This document shows positions 9,901-17,800 of a stretch of 64,000 nucleotides of DNA, one piece after another. The position numbers were made by a program, and so were the translations under genes. The DNA comes from DATCYX01 sp963714425. Its GTDB lineage: Bacteria > Chloroflexota > Anaerolineae > Anaerolineales > UBA4823. The stretch lies in contig CAVQOI010000008.1 of the NCBI GenBank assembly GCA_963714425.1, forward strand, positions 434,001-498,000, given 5' to 3'. The notes under the pieces are model-generated. The model saw only the letters and a program-made list of their open reading frames with translations. It searched no databases and had not been told where the DNA came from. Position 1 is the first letter of the stretch. Each line of letters starts with the position of its first letter.

Positions 9901-10913
9901 GCAGTTTTCATCCACCCAGGGATTTGATCTTCCGAAACCTCAGAGTCAGGTGAAGACGGGGGTATATCCAGGTCGAGGCCTGTATCCAGAGTCGGTTCCG
10001 CAGAAAAAACACTAGATTTTTCTACTTCTTGAGCCAGCCAATCTGGGACTGGCTCTTCATTCTTGGCTGGCTCACCGAGGTCCACCCCAATCGATGCAGC
10101 CCAATCCGGTTGTTCGGGTAAGCTGGAGACCGGTTGACCAGGCGTCCAGACAAGCTTTTCAAGGGAAATAAGGCTATCCGATACTCGCTCAGCGGTTGGT
10201 GCAGAAGGCGATATATGCGCAGCATACGGATCGAGCGCGTACACGCGTTGCCGGCACAATTGCGCTTCAGACGCCCGTTCTGTGCTGGAAAGGATCTCTG
10301 ACAATATGCGGTTTGCTTCGAGGCAATATGGAGTTTTTTTCAGAAGCGTGCTGCAAGTATCAGCAGCTTCAACTCGTTGTCCGGTAAGGAAATAAGCATC
10401 AGCGAGCAGCGCCAGAAGGTCTGGTCGCTGGGGGTCTTCGGTAAGTGCGGCTCGCAGCTCGGCGATCGCTTGCTGGTAGAGCTCACCCTTCACATACATG
10501 CGTGCAAGCGCACCACGCGTCAACCGGATCTTAGGAGGCTCCATGCCATCCCTTCGTCCATACAACCGGCGCAATTCCCCTTGAATTGTGCTGTTTGCGG
10601 GTTGGATTTCGAATGCTCGCTCCATATGCCAGATAGCGAAATCCAGATTGCCCTCATCTTCTCGAATAATACTCATCCCCACATGGGAAACAAAGTCGTC
10701 AGGGATCGCTGAAAGGACGCGTTGGAATACATCAGAGGCGTCCCCATAACGCTGGCTCTCAAGGTAGGCTTTTCCTAAAATGCGGTAGGTCTGAAGGTGC
10801 TTCGGGTAGAATTTTAATATATGCTTAGCATGGTCGATTGCTGGCTCGAACTGGCTCTGTTCGACCAGGGTTTCAATCTCGCGGATGTATGCGCGTAAGG
10901 ATGTCTTGGCCAT
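6975..10913 (-). CDS. TPR protein with acidic Trp-motif repeats and a ComEA-like HhH domain
   Basis: A 1312-residue protein without a signal peptide or membrane segment. Residues 1-230 are TPR repeats (A-I-D-H-A-K-H-I-L-K-F-Y-P and similar). Residues of about 240-1130 are a very acidic, low-complexity linker containing about 19 copies of a short tryptophan motif, mostly P-[DE]-W-[LAVI] (I-P-D-W-L, L-P-E-W-V, P-P-E-W-I) or A-F-A-W-L-E. Then comes a helix-hairpin-helix region (L-D-I-N-Q-A-G-L-A-E-L-E-Q-L-P-G-V-G) like the DNA-binding domain of ComEA, and a final pair of TPRs. Two DNA direct repeats of 339 bp lie inside. A scaffold role binding several partners through the Trp motifs is a guess. 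Start ATG at 10913 with a GGAG-type site upstream. Confidence 0.85.
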   Translation of the reverse strand: MAKTSLRAYIREIETLVEQSQFEPAIDHAKHILKFYPKHLQTYRILGKAYLESQRYGDASDVFQRVLSAIPDDFVSHVGMSIIREDEGNLDFAIWHMERAFEIQPANSTIQGELRRLYGRRDGMEPPKIRLTRGALARMYVKGELYQQAIAELRAALTEDPQRPDLLALLADAYFLTGQRVEAADTCSTLLKKTPYCLEANRILSEILSSTERASEAQLCRQRVYALDPYAAHISPSAPTAERVSDSLISLEKLVWTPGQPVSSLPEQPDWAASIGVDLGEPAKNEEPVPDWLAQEVEKSSVFSAEPTLDTGLDLDIPPSSPDSEVSEDQIPGWMKTAGWGPASSDEEEEEGEVGEEEVVSKPAVINAFLPEEDEIAPADIPDWLQAIAPGTMPVEETLAEQLEPDMEPEGSSEIPDWLTDLGHEQPGEPEELANEISDQFAPAEIQPVIEDEEEPPHSEEWLEEEVGEEDEVSKSAVVSAFLPEEDEIASADIPDWLQAIAPGTMPVEEALAEQVEPDTEPEGSSEIPDWLADMEHGEPSKPEFLTDEITDHFAPAEIQPVIEDEEEPPYSDEWLEDKSQAQDDVVLPAEPAQVLFEPSESSKEDDEAFAWLESLAAKQGADEALLLSPEERREEPPEWVQEESGKQTSQLDAPTPQGVDDEPVDWLHEETSEDMPIDSREELPEWVSEFEGLTDLESEEEAEIPEDEQLFTADQRQEPFTEMEKMEELPEAEPGELPEWLREVSGAHLQSSEPALSSAPEESDEFPFETITGEPFPEPELEAEEEDGLLPDWLKGTVDLEPEIEDFGEPISDDDLVALTAEKSPWSSSQEEEPELEMLFGPQVTATEETPSLDQPSIEAVADDELVTDLFEEEESEPIEDTQPTRIQLSQAELEPEAPSEEPSEEPQTPIPSIPDMPEWAQDLGEGEVVSDEIGEVLTQEADEKSIDDDAAFAWLEGLATRMGAEEALLLEPEARTEEPPEWIQEAAEKVEELPPSADELDEELTALESVPEQISEDTLILDEIDVDLPAEEVSPIEIEAEEITIPLSEGLQDELEELPDMLGSAEIDVMPESIAIEAGESIEDIQDELGEGTAPDLPSWLSDAEEVEHIPEGQDWTPPEEARSEGLMEPWSEEDIVSKEPFELAGEEVSRLDINQAGLAELEQLPGVGFTRAQAILAYRQAFGPFGQLDEIINVSGFDQTLLDGLMDLLIIGEIQPEDTPTTSVDVHQLTLIQARNALISGDSSKSIQHYVSLIQARQLLPQVIQDLNEALYRFPVDISIWEALGDAHVRLGHLQDALDAYTKAEELIR
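9181..9855. repeat. Two 339-bp direct repeats inside the TPR/HhH gene
   Basis: Unit 1 is 9181-9519 and unit 2 is 9520 to about 9855. Both begin TCTTCCAGCCACTC and share long identical runs; the period is exactly 339 bp (113 codons), so the reading frame is kept. This is an intragenic tandem duplication of the acidic Trp-motif linker, with modest divergence between the copies. Confidence 0.9.
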
Positions 10914-11033
10914 TTTGCTTCACTCCTTACATCAAGTTGTCAGGCACCCGAGGTATTGTATCGTACAAAAATGATGCTTGAGCTATTAATAATGCAAGTA
11001 TGCCCCATATTCTTAAAAGTTGCAAGGTGATCA

Positions 11034-11081
11034 CAAAATAAAACAGGTTCCACAGCCAAATAATTTGCCGTAGAACCTGTT
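11034..11081 (-). terminator. Terminator of the H+-pyrophosphatase gene
   Basis: On the minus strand, 22 bases after the stop, AACAGGTTC pairs with GAACCTGTT, with further imperfect pairing inside (ACGGC with GCTGT), followed by TTATTTTG. The remaining 120 bases up to 10914 should hold the promoter of the TPR gene, but I see no convincing -35/-10 pair. Confidence 0.75.
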
Positions 11082-11103
11082 CTACTGTAAGAAGTGTGAG
11101 TAA

Positions 11104-13425
11104 CTAATCGGCTGCAGCGGAGTCGGGGGCTAACTCTTGGGTAGGCTTCTTGCTTTGCCGGATAGCCCAGACCACAGATGCAAGTAAGAGGACAGCAACG
11201 ATTATCACACCAGCATCCAATGAGCTATATTTCACAATGATCGGCGCAGCAATCAAGCTGACCAAATTAGTAACTTTAATCATGGGATTTAGCGCGGGAC
11301 CAGCGGTATCTTTTAGGGGATCGCCGACTGTATCTCCAACAACGCCAGCTTTATGACGTTCCGATCCTTTGCCCGTGTTCGCCTCCAAATCGCGTGGCTC
11401 ATCTTCGATCGATTTTTTGGCATTATCCCAGGCTCCCCCTGCGTTGGACATGAACACTGCCAGCAACTGTCCGCTGAGAATAGTGCCTGCGAGGAAGCCA
11501 CCAAGCGCTTCTACTTGCAATACCAAACCGACCGCAAGCGGCAGCATGACCGCGATAACCGCAAGTGGGATTAACTCTTTTTGGGCAGCATCTGTTGAGA
11601 TGCCAACCACGCGGGCGTAATCCGGTTGTACGGTTCCTTCCATGATGCCTGGTATGCGGAATTGTCGGCGGACTTCTTCGACGATCAGGCCGGCTGCACG
11701 GCTTACCGCGCGGATCGACAGTGAGCTAAAAAGCCAGGGTAAAGCACCACCAAGCAGTAGCCCGATGAAGACTCTTGTGTCCGAGACCCGGATCGCATCC
11801 ATCCTTGGTAAGCCTAATTGAGCCTGCACCCGTCCGACGTCTGTCATGTAGGATGCGAATAAACTCACCGCCGCGATAACTGCAGAAGCGATGGCGATGC
11901 CTTTCGTGATGGCTTTGGTTGTGTTGCCAACTGCATCCAGGTCAGCCATGATCTGGCGAGCGTTATTAGTTTCTTCATCATCAATGTCATGCCATGCCAT
12001 CTCGCCGATCCCATTCGCATTATCGGATATCGGACCGTAAGAATCCATAGCGACGTTATTGCCAGTATGGCTGAGCATACCAATACCTATCATTGCCACC
12101 GCATAAAGCACGTAGATCGCCCCTTGCCCCTGATAAAGGAGTACTGCGGCGATAAAACTGATTACGATCACAACCAAAGCCCAAACACTGGATTCCATCC
12201 CGACTGAGAGCCCGGACAAGATGGTTGTAGCAGGTCCGGTTCGAGTAGAGTGGACGATCTCTTTGACAGGGGCATTTTTCGTTGAGGTGAAATACGATGT
12301 GAGAGGGTTGAAAGCCACTGCCAGTCCGACACCTACGGCTGTCAGCATGGCGAGTTTCCAGTCGTTCGCATAAAAGATCGCCAGCACAAAAGCCCACACA
12401 ATCGTATTTACGCTGGAGACTTCGTACGAGCGGAACATAGCCTCTTCTGCGTCGTGCGCACGCAGAAATTTGATCGGGAACCGTTCCCAGATGGGGACAG
12501 TGAAAGTCCCCAAGATCGAGCTGATCACGCCAATAGCGCGTATGATTAGCGGGTATACAATCCATTTCAGGCTGTGGGTAGGATCGATGGCGACTAGGGC
12601 AAGTCCCAAGATCAGGCCGGATACAATCGTTACTTCGTAGCTTTCGAAGATGTCGGCTGCCATACCAGCGCAGTCCCCGACATTATCGCCCACCAGGTCA
12701 GCGATGACGGCTGCATTGCGAGGGTCATCCTCGGGGATGTCTTTCTCTACCTTTCCAACCAGGTCTGCGCCAACATCTGCCGCCTTGGTGTAAATGCCAC
12801 CCCCAACCCGCATGAACAATGCCAGAAGCGTACCGCCAAATCCGAACCCGAGCAAGGCGTCTGGAGATGCGGTTCCAAACACGATGAAAATGATCGTCCC
12901 TCCAAATAACCCCAATCCATCAGTGAGCATCCCCGTGATCGTGCCCGCATAATATGCGATGGAAAGCGATTCGTTAAATCCCCGTCTTGATGCAGATGCA
13001 GCCCGCACGCTGGCCTGGATAGCCATACGCATGCCCAATTGACCGACAATCAATGAAAATGAAGCACCCATAATGAAGGCGATTGTCCGACCGATTGCGA
13101 CAATGATCTGGGCGCTTTCCTCTCCAAATTCATGCACAGCTTCCTGGCTTGGAGGGACAACATAAACGCTAAAGAACAGTGCAACAGTCAGGACTGCAAT
13201 AAGTGGAAGGATTGTGCGAAGCTGGCGGGTCAGGTAGCTATCGGCACCAATACGAATTGCGTTCCAGACCTCCTGCATTTTCTTGGAGCCCTTATCTTTG
13301 TTAAGAACATTTCCGCGCAGTAACCAAGCATAGATGAGACTGATAAACGAGGTGATTACAACACCTATAATGGCTATCTGCTCGAAATCGTTCAGTCCAT
13401 GCTTAGCGAGTCCTAAGATGTTCAT
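11104..13425 (-). CDS. hppA: Membrane-bound K+-independent H+-translocating pyrophosphatase
   Basis: A polytopic pump (about 16 membrane segments) that uses hydrolysis of cytoplasmic PPi to pump H+. The PPi-binding loop D-V-G-A-D-L-V-G-K-V-E and the acidic motif D-N-V-G-D-C-A-G-M-A are intact, as is the C-terminal D-T-V-G-D-P-x-K-D-T-x-G-P loop. In the determinant G-N-T-T-K-A-I-T-K-G a lysine occupies the position that is alanine in K+-dependent enzymes, so K+-independent, H+-pumping activity is expected. I chose the ATG at 13425 (773 residues, M-N-I-L-G-L-A) because AGGAGGAAA lies 8 bases upstream; the open frame extends 35 codons further to 13530, but that stretch is not family-like. Single gene with its own terminator. 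Confidence 0.95.
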   Translation of the reverse strand: MNILGLAKHGLNDFEQIAIIGVVITSFISLIYAWLLRGNVLNKDKGSKKMQEVWNAIRIGADSYLTRQLRTILPLIAVLTVALFFSVYVVPPSQEAVHEFGEESAQIIVAIGRTIAFIMGASFSLIVGQLGMRMAIQASVRAASASRRGFNESLSIAYYAGTITGMLTDGLGLFGGTIIFIVFGTASPDALLGFGFGGTLLALFMRVGGGIYTKAADVGADLVGKVEKDIPEDDPRNAAVIADLVGDNVGDCAGMAADIFESYEVTIVSGLILGLALVAIDPTHSLKWIVYPLIIRAIGVISSILGTFTVPIWERFPIKFLRAHDAEEAMFRSYEVSSVNTIVWAFVLAIFYANDWKLAMLTAVGVGLAVAFNPLTSYFTSTKNAPVKEIVHSTRTGPATTILSGLSVGMESSVWALVVIVISFIAAVLLYQGQGAIYVLYAVAMIGIGMLSHTGNNVAMDSYGPISDNANGIGEMAWHDIDDEETNNARQIMADLDAVGNTTKAITKGIAIASAVIAAVSLFASYMTDVGRVQAQLGLPRMDAIRVSDTRVFIGLLLGGALPWLFSSLSIRAVSRAAGLIVEEVRRQFRIPGIMEGTVQPDYARVVGISTDAAQKELIPLAVIAVMLPLAVGLVLQVEALGGFLAGTILSGQLLAVFMSNAGGAWDNAKKSIEDEPRDLEANTGKGSERHKAGVVGDTVGDPLKDTAGPALNPMIKVTNLVSLIAAPIIVKYSSLDAGVIIVAVLLLASVVWAIRQSKKPTQELAPDSAAAD

Positions 13426-13572
13426 TCTGATTATTTCCTCCTGGATCCAGTTTGATGGGGAGCGCGCACGGTAGGTAATTTTACCCAATGGGAATTGAAA
13501 AGTCAATTCGTTCTTCAAAATAGTTATCAATAATAGCGATGATTAGATTTTCATTAGAGTGTGGCGAACCCC

Positions 13573-13602
13573 TTGACTTAGAGATGATAATTGTTGTATA
13601 AA
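13573..13602 (+). promoter_or_regulatory. Sigma-70-like promoter of the ABC operon
   Basis: TTGACT (13573-13578), 18-base spacer, TATAAA (13597-13602). It lies about 130 bases before the ATP-binding gene, leaving a long 5' UTR that contains a hairpin element. Confidence 0.7.
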
Positions 13603-13613
13603 ATTACACAGGT

Positions 13614-13648
13614 CAACCAAAGGAAGTAGCTTTTCCTGGTTGTGTGGA
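13614..13648 (+). promoter_or_regulatory. Leader hairpin element, copy 1 (ABC operon 5' UTR)
   Basis: CAACC pairs with GGTTG and AGGAA pairs with TTCCT inside, with a small AA bulge. The element ends CTGGTTGTGTGGA, exactly the same 13 bases as the leader of rpoD at 17775-17787. It starts only about 5-6 bases downstream of the expected transcription start, so it would form the 5' end of the mRNA. Confidence 0.5.
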
Positions 13649-13729
13649 GAATAAGAATAATTCCATAACCGAGCACCGCCACCGGCTGTTGGTAGCTGTG
13701 CTTTTTGTTGTGGCGATTAAGGAGAATCC

Positions 13730-14710
13730 ATGATTCATGTTGAAGGCTTGACGAAAGATTATGGTGTGCGAAGAGCAATTGATGATCTCACGTTTGAAGC
13801 CAAGAAAGGGGAGATCCTGGGGTTTCTAGGTCCAAATGGTGCTGGGAAGACTACCACCATGCGGATTTTGACAGGGTATATGCCGCCATCTGCGGGTAAG
13901 GCTTCGGTTGCTGGATATGATGTCGTCGAGCAATCTTTAGATGTGCGTCGCAGAGTCGGTTATTTACCTGAAACGGTCCCGCTATATCCCGATATGACCG
14001 TGTTCGGTTACCTCAAATTTATGGCAGACCTGCGCCATTTATCAGACGCCGAAGATCGTGTGGACGATGTTCTTGAAATTGTCCATATGACAGACCGCTC
14101 GGAGGGATATGTTGGTAATCTCTCGAAGGGTATGCGCCAACGTATTGGCCTTGCACAGGCGCTGCTACACGAGCCGGAAGTATTGATTCTGGATGAGCCG
14201 ACAATTGGTCTTGATCCGGCTCAAATCCATGAGGTTCGTAACTTAATCCGCAATTTGGGCGGTGACCGCACTGTACTCCTTTCAACTCATATCCTCTCCG
14301 AAGCGCAGCAAATGTGTCATCGCGTGTTGATTATTAATAAAGGCCGTATCGTTGTGGAGGATACTCCTGAGAACTTGCAAGCGCGCCTTGCAGGCGCGCA
14401 AAGAATTGCTTTACGCGTGCGCGGTGAATTGGATGGTTTAGATACTTTGCTTGGCGCCATACCGGGCGTCACACGTATTGTAGGGAAGGACGAGGGAGAG
14501 ATTGAATTTGAGACCTCCCCCGGGCAAGACGCGCGGCCAGAAGTAGCGCGTGCAGTTGTCAATAACGGCTACGACCTTTTGGAGTTACGGACGATTGGCA
14601 TGAGCTTGGAGGACATCTTCCTCCAGCTCACCCGGGACGAGCCAGAGCCGCCTGAAATGGAAGGGGATTTAGATGAACTCCCCTACGATGACGAGGAAGT
14701 GGAGGACTAA
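13730..14710 (+). CDS. ABC transporter ATP-binding protein (GldA-like)
   Basis: A 326-residue ATPase subunit. Walker A G-P-N-G-A-G-K-T-T (near residue 40), Q-loop region, signature L-S-K-G-M-R-Q-R, Walker B L-I-L-D-E-P-T-I-G-L-D-P and the switch histidine in S-T-H-I-L-S-E are all present. A C-terminal extension of about 100 residues ends in an acidic tail. The start ATG has AAGGAG 6 bases upstream. With the three following genes it forms a Gld-type exporter operon (ATPase, ABC-2 permease, GldG-like auxiliary protein, DUF4340). Such sets are linked to gliding in Bacteroidetes, but in other phyla the substrate is unknown. Confidence 0.93.
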   Translation: MIHVEGLTKDYGVRRAIDDLTFEAKKGEILGFLGPNGAGKTTTMRILTGYMPPSAGKASVAGYDVVEQSLDVRRRVGYLPETVPLYPDMTVFGYLKFMADLRHLSDAEDRVDDVLEIVHMTDRSEGYVGNLSKGMRQRIGLAQALLHEPEVLILDEPTIGLDPAQIHEVRNLIRNLGGDRTVLLSTHILSEAQQMCHRVLIINKGRIVVEDTPENLQARLAGAQRIALRVRGELDGLDTLLGAIPGVTRIVGKDEGEIEFETSPGQDARPEVARAVVNNGYDLLELRTIGMSLEDIFLQLTRDEPEPPEMEGDLDELPYDDEEVED

Positions 14711-14713
14711 ACC

Positions 14714-15445
14714 ATGCGAAATGTTTGGACGATCGCCAGCCGGGAATATAAGCTCTATTTCAGCACCCCGGCAGCATACATGGTCGCATTTATGCTATTG
14801 CTGATCCTGGGGATTATATTCTACGCGAATATTGCAGGTTCGATGATCCAACAGTTTCCGCCTTCGATTCAGGGCGTGATGGGTCCTATGATGACTTTAC
14901 TGCTCTTTGCAACACCGGCGGTAACAATGCGCTTGCTTGCAGAAGAACAGCGCCTGGGTACAATGGAGCTGCTCCTGACCGCACCCGTACGAGATTGGGA
15001 GCTCGTTGTGGGTAAATGGCTGGGAGGACTTTTCTTCATGCTCTCCATCCTGGCGGTAACCTGGCTTTATCCAATTTTTATGAACCAGATGGTGGACCCC
15101 GGGATCGACCAGGGACCACTAGTAAGCGGATACCTGGGGATCATACTGTTCACTTCTGCTCTGGTAGCCATTGGTGTTGCCGTATCATCATTATTTGCCA
15201 ACCAGATTGCTGTGTTTTTTGCCACATTAGGGATCTACCTTCTCCTGTGGTTAGTAAGCCTTCCATCTCAAGCACTAGGCGCTGGAGGCAGTGAGTTATT
15301 AACCTATCTGGATATCAGTGAGCATTTCTACAATACTTTTTATGTCGGGGTGATAGACCTGAGCGATGTTGTCTACTTCTTAAGTTTGACCGCTTTGGCA
15401 CTGTTTCTTGGATCCGTTTCCGTTGAAACACGGAGGTGGCGATGA
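14714..15445 (+). CDS. ABC-2 type permease (GldF-like)
   Basis: A 243-residue membrane protein with about six membrane segments, starting M-R-N-V-W-T-I-A-S-R-E-Y-K-L-Y-F-S-T-P, the characteristic opening of the ABC-2 permease family that precedes a GldG-like protein. The motif E-E-Q-R-x-G-T-M-E-L-L-L-T-A-P (near residue 80) is the family signature. It starts 3 bases after the ATPase gene, and its stop overlaps the next start (ATGA), so the genes are translationally coupled. Confidence 0.93.
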   Translation: MRNVWTIASREYKLYFSTPAAYMVAFMLLLILGIIFYANIAGSMIQQFPPSIQGVMGPMMTLLLFATPAVTMRLLAEEQRLGTMELLLTAPVRDWELVVGKWLGGLFFMLSILAVTWLYPIFMNQMVDPGIDQGPLVSGYLGIILFTSALVAIGVAVSSLFANQIAVFFATLGIYLLLWLVSLPSQALGAGGSELLTYLDISEHFYNTFYVGVIDLSDVVYFLSLTALALFLGSVSVETRRWR

Positions 15446-16995
15446 TGAACCTCAAATATCGCCGATTTGCACCACTTGGTCTCTATATTGCGCTCCTCGG
15501 GGTAATTGCAGCAGTATCCCTCTACATCATCCAAAGAGAATGGAATCTCTATCTGCAGATCAGCCTGGGTGTTATTGTTTTGGGTCTTGCGCTGTTTGCT
15601 GTCCTGGATCCCGAGCGAGTTCGCACAATACTTACTGGCCGGCAAGCGCGTTATGGAAGTAATACCATCGTGATGGTGATTGCCTTCATTGGAATTCTAG
15701 TGGTTGTCAACTATTTTGCTTTCAAGAATTCCCAACGGGTAGATTTAACCGATGATCAAAGTAATACTCTTGCTCCTGAAACCGTTGATACTCTGGAGAC
15801 ATTACCCGAACCTGTAGAAGCTCAAGCATTTTTTACAAATCGCGTCGATCCAGGAACTGCCGAGAAATTGTTGGAAAACTATCTATTTGCCGGGAAGGGA
15901 AAATTTACGTATCGCTTCATCGATCCAGAATCCGATCCTGTGGCCGCGAAGGATGCCAAGGTAACTCGTGATGGTATGCTTGTAATCAAGATGGGGGATC
16001 GGCAAGAGCCTGTAGAGTTTGTGACCGAAAAGGAGGTCACATCCGCGCTGGTGCGATTGATCAGTAACGAGACCAAGGCAGTATATTTCTTGACCGGGCA
16101 CGGAGAGAGAGACCCGGATGGCACGGGCGAGGATGCTTATTCGTTAGCCAAACTTGTCTTGGAAAGTAAGAACTACAAAATCGAAAAGTTAAATCTACTC
16201 AGCACCAATAAAATTCCAGAAGACGCTGGTATTCTGGTTGTCGCTGGACCCATCCAGCCTGTTTCAGAGCCCGAAGTCAACCTGATCCAGTCATTTGTCG
16301 AGGCCGGAGGTTCCTTAATTGTTATGGAAGAACCATTACCTCTGACGAATTTTGGCGACCAACCAGATCCACTGGCGGATTACCTGGAAGAATCCTGGGG
16401 GATCGTACTTGGAAAAGATTTGGTAGTCGATCCAGCTCTTCAGCAGCTCTTTATTGCAGTCGGAACTCCTCCGTATGCAAGCCATCCCATTACGGAGAAG
16501 ATGCAAGGATTAGCTGCTCTTTTCCCTTCTGCCCGAACCGTGGGCATTAGCGAGAAACCCGAGGGGGTCAACCTTACTGAACTTGTGTTGACATCCGATC
16601 AAGCATGGGGTGAGGCGGATCTGGAAAGTCTAGAAGGTGGACAGAGTGTTCAGCCAGATAGTGGCGTGGACATCCTCGGTCCGGCTCCACTCGTTGTTGT
16701 TGGCGAAAAGCTAGGCAGTTCTAGCCGTATAGTCGTATTTGGGGATGCTGATTTTGCTACAGACCCCAATTTTACCCAATATGGCAACGGTGACTTGCTT
16801 GTCAATTCCATCGATTGGACCGCTGGACAGGAAGAGTTGATTAACCTGACGCCAAAGGACACTGTCCAGCGGGTTCTGGTCCCGCCAAAACAATACACCA
16901 TTGGCTTGATCTTGTTTGGCTTTGTCTTTGTGGTCCCGGGTGCGGTATTAATTTCCGGGGTCATTGTCTGGGTTCAGAGACGAAAGCGGGGATGA
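15442..16995 (+). CDS. GldG-like ABC transporter auxiliary protein
   Basis: About 517 residues: two N-terminal membrane segments, a third near residue 75, a large soluble region of about 380 residues and a C-terminal membrane segment followed by basic residues. The soluble part resembles the GldG/ABC-type uncharacterised domain (V-Y-F-L-T-G-H-G-E-R-D, then G-G-S-L-I-V-M-E-E-P), which looks like a degenerate glutaminase-like fold. I chose the ATG at 15442 because it overlaps the permease stop and has GGAGG 5 bases upstream; a second ATG follows at once, and a GTG at 15436 lies inside the ribosome-binding site. It probably works with the permease and DUF4340 partner outside the membrane. Confidence 0.88.
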   Translation: MMNLKYRRFAPLGLYIALLGVIAAVSLYIIQREWNLYLQISLGVIVLGLALFAVLDPERVRTILTGRQARYGSNTIVMVIAFIGILVVVNYFAFKNSQRVDLTDDQSNTLAPETVDTLETLPEPVEAQAFFTNRVDPGTAEKLLENYLFAGKGKFTYRFIDPESDPVAAKDAKVTRDGMLVIKMGDRQEPVEFVTEKEVTSALVRLISNETKAVYFLTGHGERDPDGTGEDAYSLAKLVLESKNYKIEKLNLLSTNKIPEDAGILVVAGPIQPVSEPEVNLIQSFVEAGGSLIVMEEPLPLTNFGDQPDPLADYLEESWGIVLGKDLVVDPALQQLFIAVGTPPYASHPITEKMQGLAALFPSARTVGISEKPEGVNLTELVLTSDQAWGEADLESLEGGQSVQPDSGVDILGPAPLVVVGEKLGSSSRIVVFGDADFATDPNFTQYGNGDLLVNSIDWTAGQEELINLTPKDTVQRVLVPPKQYTIGLILFGFVFVVPGAVLISGVIVWVQRRKRG

Positions 16996-17043
16996 TGCAT
17001 AAATGAACTCTGAATCTCCAAAAGAGGTATGTGAGGCAGGAAC

Positions 17044-17667
17044 ATGATCAGTCGCACAACCTGGATACTTCTTGGATTATTTATCATCCTGCTGGCTGGC
17101 ACCTGGCTCTGGCAAAGACGGGAGATTCCTGTGGATGAAGGCGAGCCGACGCCGACACCCATGCCGATGCTCTTTGAACTCGTACCCGAACAGGTGCGAG
17201 ATATCAGGATAGAAAGCGTGCAAGGCGATCATATCCTCCTGAGCCGACTGGGTGCATCCTGGATTACAACCGAGCCGGAACGCCAGAATCTGGATGAGCA
17301 AATCATGGTTGGTAAGTTAAATCAATTGGTCCTACTGAGAGCGCTGAATAAGCTTAGTGTTCCGCCTTCGGAAGATCAACTTGGTTTGGATAAACCCGCT
17401 TACACGATCACGATCACAGATGATGACAGTAAGGACTACATCCTCGAGGTTGGCGTACAAACGCCAACTCAAAGCGGATATTATGTGCGCATGGATGAAT
17501 CGATCTACGTGATCAGTTCTCTAAATATTGATGAATTGGTAGATTTGTTGGACAATCCCCCAATTGTCATCTCTACGCCAACATCTACGGATGTTCCAGG
17601 TGTACCTGGGGTAGAAACAGCAACGTCGACGGTACCCCCAGTTCAGGTGCAGACTGCAACCCCCTAG
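17044..17667 (+). CDS. DUF4340 domain protein of the Gld-type exporter operon
   Basis: A 207-residue protein with one N-terminal membrane anchor (residues of about 5-22) and an extracytoplasmic domain of the DUF4340 type (V-R-D-I-R-I-E-S, then W-I-T-T-E-P, then L-G-L-D-K-P-A-Y-T-I-T-I). The Pro/Thr-rich stretch after the anchor and the Thr/Pro-rich C-terminal tail look like flexible spacers. DUF4340 genes commonly follow GldG-like genes, and here the gap is 48 bases. The function is unknown. Confidence 0.85.
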   Translation: MISRTTWILLGLFIILLAGTWLWQRREIPVDEGEPTPTPMPMLFELVPEQVRDIRIESVQGDHILLSRLGASWITTEPERQNLDEQIMVGKLNQLVLLRALNKLSVPPSEDQLGLDKPAYTITITDDDSKDYILEVGVQTPTQSGYYVRMDESIYVISSLNIDELVDLLDNPPIVISTPTSTDVPGVPGVETATSTVPPVQVQTATP

Positions 17668-17707
17668 ATCTCTCGGTTCGATCTCAGCCTGAAATTGGGT
17701 ATTGATT

Positions 17708-17738
17708 TTGACCTAAAAAAAGTGTATTCTCTTATAAG
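17708..17738 (+). promoter_or_regulatory. Probable rpoD promoter
   Basis: TTGACC (17708-17713) and TATAAG (17733-17738) with a 19-base spacer, or TTATAA one base earlier with 18 bases. It lies between the DUF4340 gene and rpoD and gives a leader of about 55 bases. Confidence 0.55.
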
Positions 17739-17753
17739 TTAGTTAACATTTAC

Positions 17754-17787
17754 CAACCAGCTGGGTAGTTTTCACTGGTTGTGTGGA
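17754..17787 (+). promoter_or_regulatory. Leader hairpin element, copy 2 (rpoD 5' UTR)
   Basis: CAACCAG (17754-17760) pairs with CTGGTTG (17775-17781), followed by TGTGGA. The element aligns along its whole length with the one at 13614-13648 and shares its last 13 bases exactly. It ends 13 bases before the rpoD start and just upstream of its ribosome-binding site. Confidence 0.5.
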
Positions 17788-17800
17788 TCTTGGAGTTAGA

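Larger units (their letters stand above)
13426..13729. other. Divergent intergenic region, hppA / ABC operon
   Basis: About 300 bases without a gene, between divergent transcription units. The right half contains a sigma-70-type promoter and a structured leader for the ABC operon (listed separately). A promoter for hppA must lie in the left part, but I could not assign one with confidence. Confidence 0.7.

Noticed and set aside
9289..9927. A 212-codon plus-strand frame rich in Ser/Gly with repeats
   Set aside because: Again antisense of the acidic repeats; the repeat structure comes from the real minus-strand gene.
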